Source: Agrobacterium sp. AGB01 | Lineage (GTDB): Bacteria; Pseudomonadota; Alphaproteobacteria; Rhizobiales; Rhizobiaceae | Assembly (NCBI RefSeq): GCF_014851585.1 | Contig: NZ_JACVAB010000001.1 | Location: forward strand, 930,001-994,000 | Reading direction: 5' to 3' | Length of the DNA stretch: 64,000 bases | Notes under the pieces: generated by a model | Database searches by the model: none | What the model saw: only the letters and a program-made list of their open reading frames with translations | Told to the model about the DNA's origin: nothing | Position numbers and translations under genes: made by a program | Shown: in pieces, positions 25,794-35,507 of the stretch | Layout of the letters: the number at the start of each line of letters is the position of its first letter | How positions within the stretch are numbered: position 1 is the first letter of the stretch

Positions 25794-28028
25794 ATGATGA
25801 GGCAATACGAACTCGTTGAGCGGGTTCAAAAATACAAGCCGGATGCAAACGAGGCGCTGCTGAACAAAGCCTATGTTTATGCGATGCAAAAACATGGCCA
25901 GCAGAAACGCGCCAATGGCGACCCCTACATTTCGCATCCGCTTGAAGTTGCCGCCATTCTCACAGAAATGCACCTCGATGAATCGACCATCGCTGTTGCT
26001 CTCCTGCATGACACAATTGAAGACACCTCTGCCACACGTCAGGAAATCGACGAGCTGTTCGGCGAGGATATCGGCCGCCTTGTTGAAGGTCTAACAAAGC
26101 TCAAGAAGCTAGATCTGGTCAGCAAGAAGGCCAAGCAGGCGGAAAACCTGCGTAAGCTGCTGCTGGCCATCTCTGACGACGTGCGGGTGCTGCTGGTCAA
26201 GCTGGCCGACCGTCTGCACAACATGCGCACCATGGAATACATGCCTGCGGACAAACGCAGCCGTATTTCCGAGGAAACCATGGAAATCTATGCGCCGCTT
26301 GCCGGCCGCATGGGTATGCAGGACATGCGTGACGAGCTGGAGGATCTGTCCTTCCGTTATCTCAATCCTGAGGCCTACGAGACCGTGACAAAGCGGCTCA
26401 GTGAGCTTGAGGAGCGCAATCAGGGTCTCGTCAAGAAGATTGAGGACGAACTGCGTGATCTGCTGGTAGCGAACGGAATAATCGGTGCCATGGTCAAGGG
26501 GCGGCAGAAAAAGCCCTATTCGGTTTTCCGCAAGATGCAGTCGAAGTCACTGTCGTTCGAGCAGCTTTCTGACGTTTACGGCTTCCGTCTTCTGGTTGGT
26601 GATATCCCGTCCTGTTACCGTGCCTTGGGCATTGTGCATACGCGCTGGCGCGTGGTGCCTGGTCGCTTCAAAGATTATATCTCGACGCCGAAGCAGAACG
26701 ACTACCGCTCTATCCACACCACCATTGTTGGTCCCTCGCGTCAGCGTATCGAGCTGCAGATCAGAACCAAGCGCATGCACGAGATTGCCGAGTTCGGCAT
26801 TGCTGCGCATTCACTGTACAAGGATGGCGAAAACGGCGAGGGGGATTTGCTCTCTCCGGAATCCAACGCCTATTCCTGGCTGCGTCACACAATTGAGGCG
26901 CTTGCCGAAGGCGACAATCCGGAAGAGTTTCTGGAGCACACCAAGCTCGAACTTTTCCAGGATCAGGTGTTCTGCTTCACGCCAAAGGGCAAGCTGATTG
27001 CGCTGCCGCGTGGTGCAACGCCCATCGACTTCGCTTATGCCGTTCACACCAATATCGGTGACACGACCGTGGGTGCTAAGATCAACGGCCGTATCATGCC
27101 GTTGGTAACGCGCCTTAATAACGGTGATGAAGTCGAGATCATTCGCTCCGGCGTGCAGGTGCCGCCTGCCGCCTGGGAAGAGATCGTGGTGACCGGAAAG
27201 GCGCGTGCCGCCATTCGCCGTGCAACCCGTATGGCCATCCGCAAACAATATGCAGGCCTCGGTTATCGTATTCTGGAACGCACCTTTGAGCGCGCAGGCA
27301 AGGCCTTCTCTCGTGATGCGCTGAAACCAGCCCTGCATCGTTTGGCGCAGAAGGACGTTGAAGACGCGATCGCGCTTGTCGGTCGTGGCGAAATGTCGTC
27401 GCTCGACGTGTTGCGTGCGGTTTATCCTGACTATCAGGACGAGCGCGTCACCGTGAAGCTGAATGGCGATGACGGCTGGTTTAACATGCGCAGCGCATCC
27501 GGCATGGTCTTCAAAATCCCCGGCAAGTCGCGTTCTGTATTGGAAGACGATGGTGCGGCAGAGATTGCAGAAGGACCTGATCCTTTGCCGATCCGTGGCC
27601 TGTCCGGAAATGTTGACGTACATTTCGGGTCAGCTGGTGCCGTACCGGGCGATCGTATCGTCGGCATCATGGAAAAGGGCAAGGGTATTACCATCTATCC
27701 CATCCAATCACCGGCATTGCAGCGCTTCGATGATGAGCCGGAACGCTGGATTGATGTGCGTTGGGATCTGGACGAGGCCAACAAGTCGCGCTTCATGGCG
27801 CGTCTGATGATCAATGCCTTGAATGAGCCTGGAACCCTTGCCTCTGTTGCGCAATCCATCGCCACGCTCGACGTCAACATTCGCAGCCTGAACATGATCC
27901 GCATCGGTACGGACTTCTCCGAGCTGTCGCTGGATGTCGAAGTCTGGGATTTGCGTCAGTTGAATCAGCTTCAGTCGCAGTTGAAAGACCTCGATTGCGT
28001 CTCAACCGTGACACGTGCCTTCGATTGA
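25794..28028 (+). CDS. rsh: Bifunctional (p)ppGpp synthetase/hydrolase (RelA/SpoT, Rsh)
   Basis: A 744-residue enzyme making and breaking the stringent-response alarmone. Hydrolase HD domain intact (SHPLEVAAIL, then His72-Asp73 in LLHDTIEDTSA). Synthetase domain intact (RKMQSKSLSFEQLSDVYGFR, RFKDYISTPKQNDYRSIHTT). Next come TGS (QVFCFTPKGKLIALPRGATP), the helical region, and a C-terminal ACT domain (ALNEPGTLASVAQSIATLDV). Both activities are therefore expected; this is the single Rsh usual in alphaproteobacteria. Start ATG 25794 or 25797; the frame extends upstream through the terminator hairpin and is excluded. Confidence 0.96.
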   Translation: MMRQYELVERVQKYKPDANEALLNKAYVYAMQKHGQQKRANGDPYISHPLEVAAILTEMHLDESTIAVALLHDTIEDTSATRQEIDELFGEDIGRLVEGLTKLKKLDLVSKKAKQAENLRKLLLAISDDVRVLLVKLADRLHNMRTMEYMPADKRSRISEETMEIYAPLAGRMGMQDMRDELEDLSFRYLNPEAYETVTKRLSELEERNQGLVKKIEDELRDLLVANGIIGAMVKGRQKKPYSVFRKMQSKSLSFEQLSDVYGFRLLVGDIPSCYRALGIVHTRWRVVPGRFKDYISTPKQNDYRSIHTTIVGPSRQRIELQIRTKRMHEIAEFGIAAHSLYKDGENGEGDLLSPESNAYSWLRHTIEALAEGDNPEEFLEHTKLELFQDQVFCFTPKGKLIALPRGATPIDFAYAVHTNIGDTTVGAKINGRIMPLVTRLNNGDEVEIIRSGVQVPPAAWEEIVVTGKARAAIRRATRMAIRKQYAGLGYRILERTFERAGKAFSRDALKPALHRLAQKDVEDAIALVGRGEMSSLDVLRAVYPDYQDERVTVKLNGDDGWFNMRSASGMVFKIPGKSRSVLEDDGAAEIAEGPDPLPIRGLSGNVDVHFGSAGAVPGDRIVGIMEKGKGITIYPIQSPALQRFDDEPERWIDVRWDLDEANKSRFMARLMINALNEPGTLASVAQSIATLDVNIRSLNMIRIGTDFSELSLDVEVWDLRQLNQLQSQLKDLDCVSTVTRAFD

Positions 28029-28056
28029 GGCAGAAATTGCACTTAAAATAGACATT

Positions 28057-28097
28057 AAGGCCGCTGTTATGCGTTGAGTGCATACCAGCGGCCTTTT
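28057..28097 (+). terminator. Terminator of rsh
   Basis: Stem AAGGCCGCTG / CAGCGGCCTT with an inner TATGC / GCATA stem, followed by TTTT, 28 nt past the rsh stop. Confidence 0.9.
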
Positions 28098-28217
28098 CAT
28101 GTCTGTAGTCAAGTTGCTCGTGCAGGACTATCTTCCAGATCAGAAAACAGGAACAAAGTTTCCGACGCCTTGGTGAAAACTCAATTCAGGGCCGGTTTGG
28201 AAGAAAAGGAAAAGATC

Positions 28218-28364
28218 ATGTTTAGTCCTATTCGTAAGATTGCTCGTGCTGTTCGTGGTAAGACTGTTCAGGAACGCGAGTTTGACTACCTCAATGCTTC
28301 GATGTCGCAGGTTGATCTTGAGTTTCGTCAGCGCGAAATCGATCGCGGCCTGTTCCGCCGTTAA
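28218..28364 (+). CDS. DUF3563-type small protein (48 aa)
   Basis: A 48-residue basic protein starting MFSPIRKIARAVRG and continuing TVQEREFDYLNASMSQVDLE, then FRQREIDRGLF. The YLNxSxxxxDLExRxREIDRG pattern is that of DUF3563, short soluble proteins of unknown role found in proteobacteria. Start ATG 28218 with AAAAGGAAAAG upstream; the frame is open to 28074 but overlaps the rsh terminator. It sits after that terminator, so probably has its own promoter. Confidence 0.85.
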   Translation: MFSPIRKIARAVRGKTVQEREFDYLNASMSQVDLEFRQREIDRGLFRR

Positions 28365-28455
28365 TCTAGTCAGGTTTAACGGCAAGGCCTCTATGGATCG
28401 CATTTTGTAACAAACGCCGCTTGGCGGTTTTGAAACGATGCAATAAACTAACCAG

Positions 28456-29022
28456 ATGCCATTTCGCCGGAAAAAACCTGCTGGATTTGTGGAAAGATTG
28501 CGCGCGCTGATTTGGCCGCGCAAAGGGTTTAAGCGTTCGTTTCGCTATTTGGCGCTGCGACTTTCACGCCTCTCGGCGTCGCCGCATTCGATTGCGGCAG
28601 GCTTTGCCATCGGTGTTGCCGTTGCGTGGACGCCATTTCTGGGTGTCCACATTATTCTGGCATTGGCTGTGGGCTTCATATTGCGTGTCAGTCTTGTGGC
28701 TGCGGCACTGGGAACGGCGGTCGCCAATCCTTTAACACTTCCCTTCATCTGGGCATCCACATGGGAAATCGGTCGCCAGCTTTTGCGCAGGGACGAAACG
28801 GCTGCCACAAATAATCTCGATCTGGGTTCGCTTATCCACCATGTGAGTTTCCGCGAACTCTGGCGGCCCGTGCTGGAGCCGATGATTGTTGGATCGGCGC
28901 TTCCTGCACTGTTAAGCGCCTTCATTGCCTATTTCGGTGTCTTTTTTCTGCTGCGCGCCATGCGCCGTCAGCGTCAGCAAGCACTTTCTTTCTCCAATAA
29001 CGATACAGGAATTTCTGCATGA
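28456..29022 (+). CDS. DUF2062 inner-membrane protein
   Basis: A 188-residue membrane protein. A basic N-terminus ([24 protein letters not shown]) precedes hydrophobic segments [36 protein letters not shown] and a C-terminal pair; [18 protein letters not shown] is the DUF2062 hallmark. Role unknown; in Rhizobiales it lies with acpS and lepB. Its stop overlaps the acpS start by 4 nt (ATGA), so the two are translationally coupled. Confidence 0.9.
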   Translation: MPFRRKKPAGFVERLRALIWPRKGFKRSFRYLALRLSRLSASPHSIAAGFAIGVAVAWTPFLGVHIILALAVGFILRVSLVAAALGTAVANPLTLPFIWASTWEIGRQLLRRDETAATNNLDLGSLIHHVSFRELWRPVLEPMIVGSALPALLSAFIAYFGVFFLLRAMRRQRQQALSFSNNDTGISA

Positions 29023-29423
29023 TAATCGGCATCGGCAGTGATCTCATCGACATTCGCCGGGTCGAGAAGTCTATTGAACGTTTTGGCGAACGTTTCACCC
29101 ACCGCTGTTTTACGCCCATTGAACGGGCCAAATCCGACGGACGGAAAAATCGGGCTGCGTCCTATGCCAAACGTTTTGCAGCCAAGGAGGCCTGTTCCAA
29201 GGCTTTAGGCACCGGGCTTTCGCATGGCGTGTTCTGGACCGACATGGGTGTTATCAATCTGCCGGGTGGAAAGCCGACCATGGCCCTGACTGGCGGGGCA
29301 GGTGAACATCTTGCAAAATTGCTGCCGGCAGGCCACGAAGCATTCATCCATCTAACGATCACAGATGAATTTCCTTACGCTCAAGCATTCGTGATTATTG
29401 AGGCAAGGCCCGTCAGCGCTTAA
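29019..29423 (+). CDS. acpS: Holo-[acyl-carrier-protein] synthase
   Basis: A 134-residue enzyme moving 4'-phosphopantetheine from CoA onto acyl carrier protein. Start [20 protein letters not shown] carries the metal-binding Asp; [16 protein letters not shown] has the catalytic Glu block (FAAKEA). Usual length. Overlaps the DUF2062 gene by 4 nt; 125 nt separate it from lepB. Confidence 0.96.
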   Translation: MIIGIGSDLIDIRRVEKSIERFGERFTHRCFTPIERAKSDGRKNRAASYAKRFAAKEACSKALGTGLSHGVFWTDMGVINLPGGKPTMALTGGAGEHLAKLLPAGHEAFIHLTITDEFPYAQAFVIIEARPVSA

Positions 29424-29548
29424 GCAATTTTCGCCGGACGGTGGTGAAATTGCCGCCACGGTCTGGCATTGAAACAGAATACTTTCCTTTACGCTGGAAA
29501 GGTTCTAGAGAAGTCTTCGATTTTAGGAACGAGCAGGCAGGTCTTTAA

Positions 29549-30292
29549 GTGTCCGATAAAGCTGAAAAGAAGCAGAGCGCCCTTTGGGAAAACATCAAGG
29601 TCATCGTGCAGGCATTGCTGCTTGCGATGGTTATTCGTACGGTTCTGTTTCAGCCTTTCACCATTCCGTCCGGCTCGATGATGCCGACGCTGCTGGTTGG
29701 CGACTATCTGTTCGTGAACAAGTTCTCCTATGGCTATTCGAAATATTCGCTGCCATTTTCGCCCAACCTGTTTTCGGGCCGCATTTTTGCAAGCGAACCG
29801 GAGCGTGGTGACATCATCGTATTCCGTCTGCCGCCAAACCCGGAAGTGGATTACATCAAGCGTCTCGTCGGCCTGCCGGGTGACCGTATTCAGGTGACCA
29901 ATGGCGTGCTGTTCATCAATGGCAAGCCGGTTCCAAAGCAGCCTGATGGCACCTTCACGTCTGACTACCGTCTTGATCCAGGCTCTGACGTTCCGGTATT
30001 CCGCGAAACGCTCGATAACGGCGTGACCTATGATACGCTGGATCAGGTGCAGGATTCGCGCGGCGATAACACCCGTGAATTTGTCGTGCCGGAAGGCCAC
30101 TACTTCTTCATGGGCGATAACCGTGACAACTCTCTCGACAGCCGCTTTGACGTCGGATTTGTTCCCGCGGAAAACCTGATCGGTCGCGCCAGCATCATCT
30201 TCTTCTCGCTGGGCAACGACACATCCTTCCGTGAATTCTGGAAATGGCCTGCCAACATGCGTTGGGACAGACTGTTCAAGGCCGTGGAATGA
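29549..30292 (+). CDS. lepB: Signal peptidase I
   Basis: A 247-residue membrane protease removing signal peptides from exported proteins. One N-terminal membrane helix (VIVQALLLAMVIRTVLF), catalytic Ser43 in IPSGSMMPTLL, catalytic Lys104 in YIKRLVGLPGDR, and GHYFFMGDNRDNSLDSR near the end, the type I signature. Starts with GTG at 29549. The rnc start codon overlaps its stop (ATGA at 30289), coupling lepB to rnc and then era, the conserved lepB-rnc-era unit. Confidence 0.96.
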   Translation: MSDKAEKKQSALWENIKVIVQALLLAMVIRTVLFQPFTIPSGSMMPTLLVGDYLFVNKFSYGYSKYSLPFSPNLFSGRIFASEPERGDIIVFRLPPNPEVDYIKRLVGLPGDRIQVTNGVLFINGKPVPKQPDGTFTSDYRLDPGSDVPVFRETLDNGVTYDTLDQVQDSRGDNTREFVVPEGHYFFMGDNRDNSLDSRFDVGFVPAENLIGRASIIFFSLGNDTSFREFWKWPANMRWDRLFKAVE

Positions 30293-31008
30293 GCAAGGCA
30301 AAACCTCTTTCGCCGGAGGAAATTGGCCGTATCGAAGCTCTCATCGGTCATGTATTCACAGAAAAGGCGCGGCTTGACCGCGCCTTGACGCATGCAAGTG
30401 CCCGTTCTGCTTCCGCCGGAAATTATGAGAGACTGGAATTTCTGGGCGACCGCGTTCTGGGGCTGTGTGTTGCAGAACTTCTGTTTTCCACCTTCCGCTC
30501 TGCTGCGGAAGGTGAACTGTCCGTTCGTTTGAACCAGCTGGTCAGCGCCGAATCCTGCGCTGCCATTGCCGATGAAATGGGCCTGCATCAATTCATTCGT
30601 ACCGGCGCAGACGTCAAGAAACTGACCGGCAAAAGCATGCTGAATGTTCGTGCCGACGTTGTGGAAAGCCTGATCGCCGCGATCTATCTCGACGGCGGCC
30701 TGGATGCCTCGCGACGCTTCATTCTCAAATTTTGGCAGAAGCGCGCCACCCGCATTGATGCCGGTCGCCGTGACGCCAAAACCGAACTTCAGGAATGGGC
30801 GCACGCCCGTTTTGCCGTCACCCCATCTTACAGGGTTGACGATCGCAGTGGACCGGATCACGATCCACGCTTTACAGTGACTGTGGAAATTCCCGGCGTC
30901 GCACCGGAAACGGGTGTTGAACGCTCGAAACGCGCAGCAGAACAGGTTGCCGCCACCAAATTACTCGAACGAGAAGGCGTCTGGCACAAAACGCCCGCCG
31001 CAGACTGA
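30289..31008 (+). CDS. rnc: Ribonuclease III
   Basis: A 239-residue double-strand-specific endonuclease processing rRNA and structured RNAs. Catalytic signature ERLEFLGDRVLGLCVAELLF (about 45-64) with the metal-binding Glu/Asp, and VVESLIAAIYLDGG with the second Glu. C-terminal double-strand RNA-binding domain from about 160 (KTELQEWAHAR, then KRAAEQVAATKLL). Start ATG 30289 overlaps the lepB stop; era follows after 9 nt. Confidence 0.96.
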   Translation: MSKAKPLSPEEIGRIEALIGHVFTEKARLDRALTHASARSASAGNYERLEFLGDRVLGLCVAELLFSTFRSAAEGELSVRLNQLVSAESCAAIADEMGLHQFIRTGADVKKLTGKSMLNVRADVVESLIAAIYLDGGLDASRRFILKFWQKRATRIDAGRRDAKTELQEWAHARFAVTPSYRVDDRSGPDHDPRFTVTVEIPGVAPETGVERSKRAAEQVAATKLLEREGVWHKTPAAD

Positions 31009-31017
31009 TTGGACATT

Positions 31018-31965
31018 ATGACCGAACATGAAAACAATGAAGGCCTGGGCGACGAAACCGTTGCCGCCGGTCCAACCCATTCCGGGTTTGTCGCGCTTAT
31101 CGGCCCGACCAACGCCGGCAAATCGACGCTGGTAAACCGGCTGGTCGGTGCAAAAGTGTCCATCGTCAGCCACAAGGTGCAGACGACACGCGCCGTCATG
31201 CGTGGCATCGCCATTCACAACAATGCCCAGATCGTGTTCATGGACACGCCTGGCATTTTCAAACCACGCCGTAAGCTGGACCGCGCCATGGTGACGTCGG
31301 CCTGGGGTGGTGCCAAGGATGCGGATGTCATTCTGTTGTTGATCGACAGTGAACGCGGTCTGAAAGGCGATGCGGAAGCCATTCTCACCGGCCTCAAAGA
31401 TGTGCCACAGCCAAAGATCCTGTGCCTCAACAAGATCGACCAGGTGCAGCGCGAAGATCTTCTGAAGCTGGCGGCTGCTGCCAATGCCGAAGTGAATTTT
31501 GAGCGCACCTTCATGATTTCGGCCACCAATGGTTCCGGCTGTGATGACCTGATGGATTATTTGGCGGAAAAGCTGCCGGAAGGCCCTTGGTATTACCCGG
31601 AAGACCAGATTTCAGATTTGCCGATGCGCCAGCTGGCTGCTGAAATCACCCGTGAAAAGCTGTTCCTGCGTCTGCATCAGGAGCTTCCTTATGCATCGCA
31701 TGTCGAAACCGAAAAGTGGGAAGAGCGCAAGGACGGCTCTGTTCGCATCGAACAGGTGATCTATGTCGAGCGCGACAGCCAGAAAAAAATCGCACTTGGC
31801 AAAAACGGCGATGCGATCAAGGCAATTTCAACTGCGTCCCGTAAGGAACTGTCTGAGATCCTCGAGCAGACAGTGCATCTCTTCCTATTCGTGAAGGTGC
31901 GCGAGAACTGGGGCAATGACCCAGAACGCTTCCGCGAAATGGGTCTGGAATTCCCGAGAGGATAA
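31018..31965 (+). CDS. era: GTPase Era
   Basis: A 315-residue GTPase for 16S rRNA maturation and 30S assembly. G1 GPTNAGKSTLVN, G3 MDTPGIF, G4 LNKIDQVQ; C-terminal KH domain (YVERDSQKKIALGKNGDAIK, with the GKNG loop that holds the rRNA 3' end). Start ATG 31018; an in-frame TTG at 31009 is less likely. In many relatives recO follows directly; here a Crp-type regulator and a response regulator intervene. Confidence 0.96.
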   Translation: MTEHENNEGLGDETVAAGPTHSGFVALIGPTNAGKSTLVNRLVGAKVSIVSHKVQTTRAVMRGIAIHNNAQIVFMDTPGIFKPRRKLDRAMVTSAWGGAKDADVILLLIDSERGLKGDAEAILTGLKDVPQPKILCLNKIDQVQREDLLKLAAAANAEVNFERTFMISATNGSGCDDLMDYLAEKLPEGPWYYPEDQISDLPMRQLAAEITREKLFLRLHQELPYASHVETEKWEERKDGSVRIEQVIYVERDSQKKIALGKNGDAIKAISTASRKELSEILEQTVHLFLFVKVRENWGNDPERFREMGLEFPRG

Positions 31966-31968
31966 GGC

Positions 31969-32056
31969 TGATTTTCAAGAGGACGGTTGGAACAATTGCT
32001 AAATGAGCGAGTTAGTAATCGCATAACTTAATTGTTCACAACCGTTTTGAAAATCA
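31969..32056. repeat. Long imperfect inverted repeat ending at the crp-like start codon
   Basis: Left arm 31969-31996 (TGATTTTCAA, GAGGACGGTTGG, AACAATT) pairs with right arm 32030-32056 (AATTGTT, CACAACCGTT, TTGAAAATCA) with only a few mismatches and bulges. An inner GCGA / TCGC pair (32007-32010 / 32019-32022) extends the fold. The right arm ends exactly one base before ATG 32057, so an RNA of this region would bury the ribosome site. It also follows the era stop by 3 nt and could act as its terminator (TTTT within the right arm). Confidence 0.8.
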
Positions 32057-32809
32057 ATGGCCCCTCGAAGTCCAGCTGGATCGTCAACCACCCCATGTGA
32101 AAAGTGTCCCTTGCGGCACATGCCGCATTTTCGAGATTTTTCTGGCAGTGAACTCGCATTTGTATCCCGTTTCAAAACCGGTGAGCTGACCGTTGAACCG
32201 GGCGCGCTGATCCTGATGGAAGGATCGCATAGCGCCCACCTTTATACCGTGCTCGACGGTTGGGGATTTCGCTACAAGACGCTGGAGGATGGGCGCCGGC
32301 AAATCCTCAATTACCTCATGCCTGGCGATCTTGTCGGTCTTCAGGGCACCGTTATGGGAGAGATGCAGCATTCTGTCGAAGCGCTCTCTCCGGTCACCCT
32401 GTGCGTTTTTGAACGTGGCAGGCTGAACAACCTTTTCACCGATCATCCGACGCTTGCCTATGACCTGACCTGGATTGCCGCCAGTGAGGAGAGAATGCTG
32501 GACAGTCACTTGCTCAGCATCGGTCGACGCACTGCGCTGGAGCGTGCCGCCTACCTGATTGCGTTTCTTTACAGCAAGGCGCGTGCGGTCAATCTGCTTG
32601 GCAAGGAAGATACCTTGCCGGTCACCCAGCAACATGTGGCCGATACGCTGGGCCTGTCCATCGTGCATACCAACAAAACCCTGCGCAAACTCTCCGATCG
32701 CAATCTGTTGCGCTGGACGGACAAAGGCTGTCTCGTGCTGGATGAGGCAGGTCTGGCGGCCGTTGCCGGTTGGGACGGTGACGACAAACAGAGTCGGCCG
32801 TTTATCTGA
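32057..32809 (+). CDS. Crp/Fnr family transcription regulator
   Basis: A 250-residue regulator. Cyclic-nucleotide-binding-like beta roll (about 25-140: FKTGELTVEPGALILMEGS, YLMPGDLVGLQG), dimer helix, and C-terminal winged helix with LPVTQQHVADTLGLSIVHTN as recognition helix-turn-helix. Only two cysteines lie in the N-terminal CEKCPL and no further FNR-type pair, so an Fe-S oxygen sensor is unlikely; the effector is unknown. The N-terminal TTPCEKCPLRHMPHF is typical of a rhizobial subgroup of this family. Its start codon abuts the inverted repeat at 31969-32056, a likely control point. Next gene is a response regulator after 116 nt. Confidence 0.88.
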   Translation: MAPRSPAGSSTTPCEKCPLRHMPHFRDFSGSELAFVSRFKTGELTVEPGALILMEGSHSAHLYTVLDGWGFRYKTLEDGRRQILNYLMPGDLVGLQGTVMGEMQHSVEALSPVTLCVFERGRLNNLFTDHPTLAYDLTWIAASEERMLDSHLLSIGRRTALERAAYLIAFLYSKARAVNLLGKEDTLPVTQQHVADTLGLSIVHTNKTLRKLSDRNLLRWTDKGCLVLDEAGLAAVAGWDGDDKQSRPFI

Positions 32810-32925
32810 GCTAACGTCCAGGAACATGTCTTTTTTAAATGACGTCTTGGTCCGCATTTGCGATTCCATAATACGGGTCGCAGTGTTGCGAGGGCCGGGC
32901 AGATGGGTGAGGATAGAGAGAAGAT

Positions 32926-33312
32926 ATGGTGCGGCAACGAGCTCTCGTGCTGGAAGATGAATATCTCGTCGCGCTGGATATCGAGACAACCTTGCTTGGT
33001 ATGGGGTTTGATACGGTTGACATCGCGACATCTATTGCAGGCGCAGTTACGGCTCTAGAAACGCACATTTATGATTGCGTGTTTCTGGACGTGAACATCG
33101 CAGGAGAAAACAGCTTTGATCTGGCGCGTGCGCTGGGCGAGCGGCAAATTCCCTTCGGCTTTATCAGCGGTTATAACGATACCAGTGGCTTCCCCGAGGA
33201 TTTGAAGCAGGCGGTAGTGCTGGGCAAACCGTTTGATGACGGCGAATTTGCGACCTTTGTGTCCGGCATTCTCGGCGAACATGAAAAACGCGCCTCGTCT
33301 GAGGCACGGTAG
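32926..33312 (+). CDS. Single-domain response regulator
   Basis: A 128-residue receiver domain with no output domain. Acidic pair in LVLEDEYLVALDIE, phospho-acceptor Asp in CVFLDVNIAGE, switch Ser in FGFISGYND and conserved Lys in VVLGKPFDD: all catalytic positions are kept. Such proteins pass phosphate to, or bind, a partner (CheY/DivK-like). No histidine kinase lies nearby. Gene position, after the Crp-type regulator and before recO, gives no more clue. Confidence 0.9.
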   Translation: MVRQRALVLEDEYLVALDIETTLLGMGFDTVDIATSIAGAVTALETHIYDCVFLDVNIAGENSFDLARALGERQIPFGFISGYNDTSGFPEDLKQAVVLGKPFDDGEFATFVSGILGEHEKRASSEAR

Positions 33313-33384
33313 GCTGTAAAGCAATTTCGCTTCTCGGGCCGATGCTGTAGAGTGACTTGAATCAGCATAGCGGCAGTTTATTCC

Positions 33385-34137
33385 ATGCAGTGGCAGGACG
33401 AGGCAATCATTCTTGGCGTGAAGCGCCACGGCGAAACAAGTGTCATCGCCGAGGTGATGAGTCGTTCGCGTGGCCGCCATTTGGGCATGGTTCGGTCCGG
33501 CCGTTCCCGCAGCATGCAGCCGGTGTTGCAGCCGGGCAATCTGGTTGATGTGACCTGGCGTGCGCGTCTGCATGACCACCTTGGTGAATACCGCATGGAG
33601 CCTGTGCGCTTGCGCGCTGCCCAGCTGATGGAAACCGCAACTGCGGTCTATGGTGTGCAGGCCATGGGTGCGCTTCTCAGATTGTTGCCGGAACGTGATC
33701 CGCATCCGCATCTGTTTGAAGCGATGAATGTGATTCTTGAAAACATGACCAATCCCGCCGATGCCGGGGAACTGTTCGTGCGGTTTGAGCTCGCCGTGCT
33801 GAACGATCTCGGTTTTGGACTGGATTTGAGTGAGTGTGCGGCAACCGGTACGCGCGACGAACTGGTCTATGTCTCACCCAAAACCGGGCGTGCTGTGTGT
33901 CGTGCTGCCGGTCAACCCTATGCGGACCGAATGTTGATGTTGCCGCCGTTCCTTGGCCATCAGGGCAGAGCTGCCGCCACCTGTGAGAGCCTGACCGCCG
34001 CTTTCCGACTGACCGGTCATTTCCTCAACCGCCATGTTTATGAACCGCGTGGCCTAAACGACAATGCCGCCCGAGACGGTTTCGTCCAGGCGGCATTAAA
34101 AGCGTTGATGGCTGTCCAGCAGCCAGTGCTGGATTAG
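33385..34137 (+). CDS. recO: DNA repair protein RecO
   Basis: A 250-residue mediator loading RecA on SSB-coated DNA in the RecFOR pathway. N-terminal OB fold: [20 protein letters not shown], then [20 protein letters not shown] and [16 protein letters not shown]-terminal helical domain with [18 protein letters not shown]. Normal length. It overlaps the convergent MFS gene by 4 nt at the stop codons. Confidence 0.94.
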   Translation: MQWQDEAIILGVKRHGETSVIAEVMSRSRGRHLGMVRSGRSRSMQPVLQPGNLVDVTWRARLHDHLGEYRMEPVRLRAAQLMETATAVYGVQAMGALLRLLPERDPHPHLFEAMNVILENMTNPADAGELFVRFELAVLNDLGFGLDLSECAATGTRDELVYVSPKTGRAVCRAAGQPYADRMLMLPPFLGHQGRAAATCESLTAAFRLTGHFLNRHVYEPRGLNDNAARDGFVQAALKALMAVQQPVLD

Positions 34138-35348
34138 GCGATCGCTGGTCGCTCAACCGCCTGTTCGCGGATTGGCCAGTGAACAATGGCCGCAAAGATA
34201 CCCATTCCCACACCAAGCCACCATACGAGATCGTAAGAGCCGAGAATATCGTAGAGGTAGCCGCCCATCCAGACGCCAAGGAATGAGCCGATCTGGTGCG
34301 AGAGAAACACCACGCCACCGAGCATGCCCAAATGACGCGTGCCGAACATGATGGCGACCAGTGCATTGGTTGGCGGAACGGTGGACAGCCACAACAGACC
34401 CATTACGGCAGCGAAAATGACAACTGAAAGCGGCGTCTGCGGCAGCAGCAGAAAGGCCGTCACGGCAATCGAGCGGCCAATATAGATATAGGCAAGGAAA
34501 TAAGGCTTGGAGTAACGCTGGCTGATGTAACCTGCCGCCAGCGAGCCGATGACGTTGAAGAAACCGATCAGTGCCATGGCAATGACAGCGTAGCGCGGTT
34601 CAACACCTATATCACCGAGATAGGCCGGGAAGTGGGCGGTGATAAAGGCCACCTGAAAACCGCAGACAAAAAAGCCGGTTGTCAGCAACAAATAACTTTT
34701 GTGGCCAAGAGCTTCCCGCAGGGCCTCGCCAGCCGTTTGCTTAAACTGCGCCTGTGACTGCGTGCCGGATGTCGCGTTGCCGCGCAGCGGCCATGCCAGC
34801 AATGGAACGATCAGCATCATTGCGCCGATATAGACAAGGCTGTCGGACCAGCCATAAGCCGAAATCAAGCCTTGGCTGATCGGCGCAAAGAGGAACATGC
34901 CAGCAGAACCGGCGGCCGTTCCGATACCAAATGCCATGGTGCGCTGCTGCGGCGTCACATTGCGGGCAAAGGCCGAGAGGATGACGCTGAACGAACCGGC
35001 GGCAATGCCAAGGCCGACCAGTACGCCGCCGCCAAAATGCAGCCAGAAGGGTGATGTGCCAAAAGACATGCACACCAGACCCGCAGCGTAAAGAATGCCG
35101 GACAGAATAAGCACACGGCCTGTTCCATATTTATCGGCAAGCGCACCGAAAAACGGCTGGCCGATGCCCCAGAACAGGTTCTGCAATGCCATGGCAAGCC
35201 CAAAGGTCGAGCGGTCCCAGCCAGTGTCCTGCAACATTGGCAGCTGGAAAAAGCCCATGGCCGAGCGCGGGCCAAAGGTCATGACGGCAATCAGCGATCC
35301 GGCAATGATGATGAGCCAGGGCATCGGCTGGCGGATAGAATCGGGCAT
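34134..35348 (-). CDS. MFS transporter (OFA/monocarboxylate-like)
   Basis: A 404-residue twelve-helix major facilitator. Starts [20 protein letters not shown], with [38 protein letters not shown] (motif A) and a second-half repeat. The GWDRSxFxLAxAxQNLxWG pattern belongs to the group including oxalate/formate antiporter-like and monocarboxylate carriers. Substrate unknown. Monocistronic; convergent with recO and divergent from the GNAT gene. Confidence 0.85.
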   Translation of the reverse strand: MPDSIRQPMPWLIIIAGSLIAVMTFGPRSAMGFFQLPMLQDTGWDRSTFGLAMALQNLFWGIGQPFFGALADKYGTGRVLILSGILYAAGLVCMSFGTSPFWLHFGGGVLVGLGIAAGSFSVILSAFARNVTPQQRTMAFGIGTAAGSAGMFLFAPISQGLISAYGWSDSLVYIGAMMLIVPLLAWPLRGNATSGTQSQAQFKQTAGEALREALGHKSYLLLTTGFFVCGFQVAFITAHFPAYLGDIGVEPRYAVIAMALIGFFNVIGSLAAGYISQRYSKPYFLAYIYIGRSIAVTAFLLLPQTPLSVVIFAAVMGLLWLSTVPPTNALVAIMFGTRHLGMLGGVVFLSHQIGSFLGVWMGGYLYDILGSYDLVWWLGVGMGIFAAIVHWPIREQAVERPAIA

Positions 35349-35507
35349 TCAGTAATCTCCTGATAGGCGCCCATATTAGCTTTCATCATATTTTCGCGCC
35401 AATCAGTTTTGTTGAGGTTGTGCATAATGCGCGTTGATGGAAACTGCATTTGCTGTCAAAAGCATCGCCACCATTCTATGTTGTATTTAAAAGGAAAATC
35501 TCAGCCA

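Noticed and set aside
32057..32809. Oxygen-sensing FNR with Fe-S cluster
   Set aside because: Only CEKC in the N-terminus and no additional properly spaced cysteines for a four-ligand cluster.
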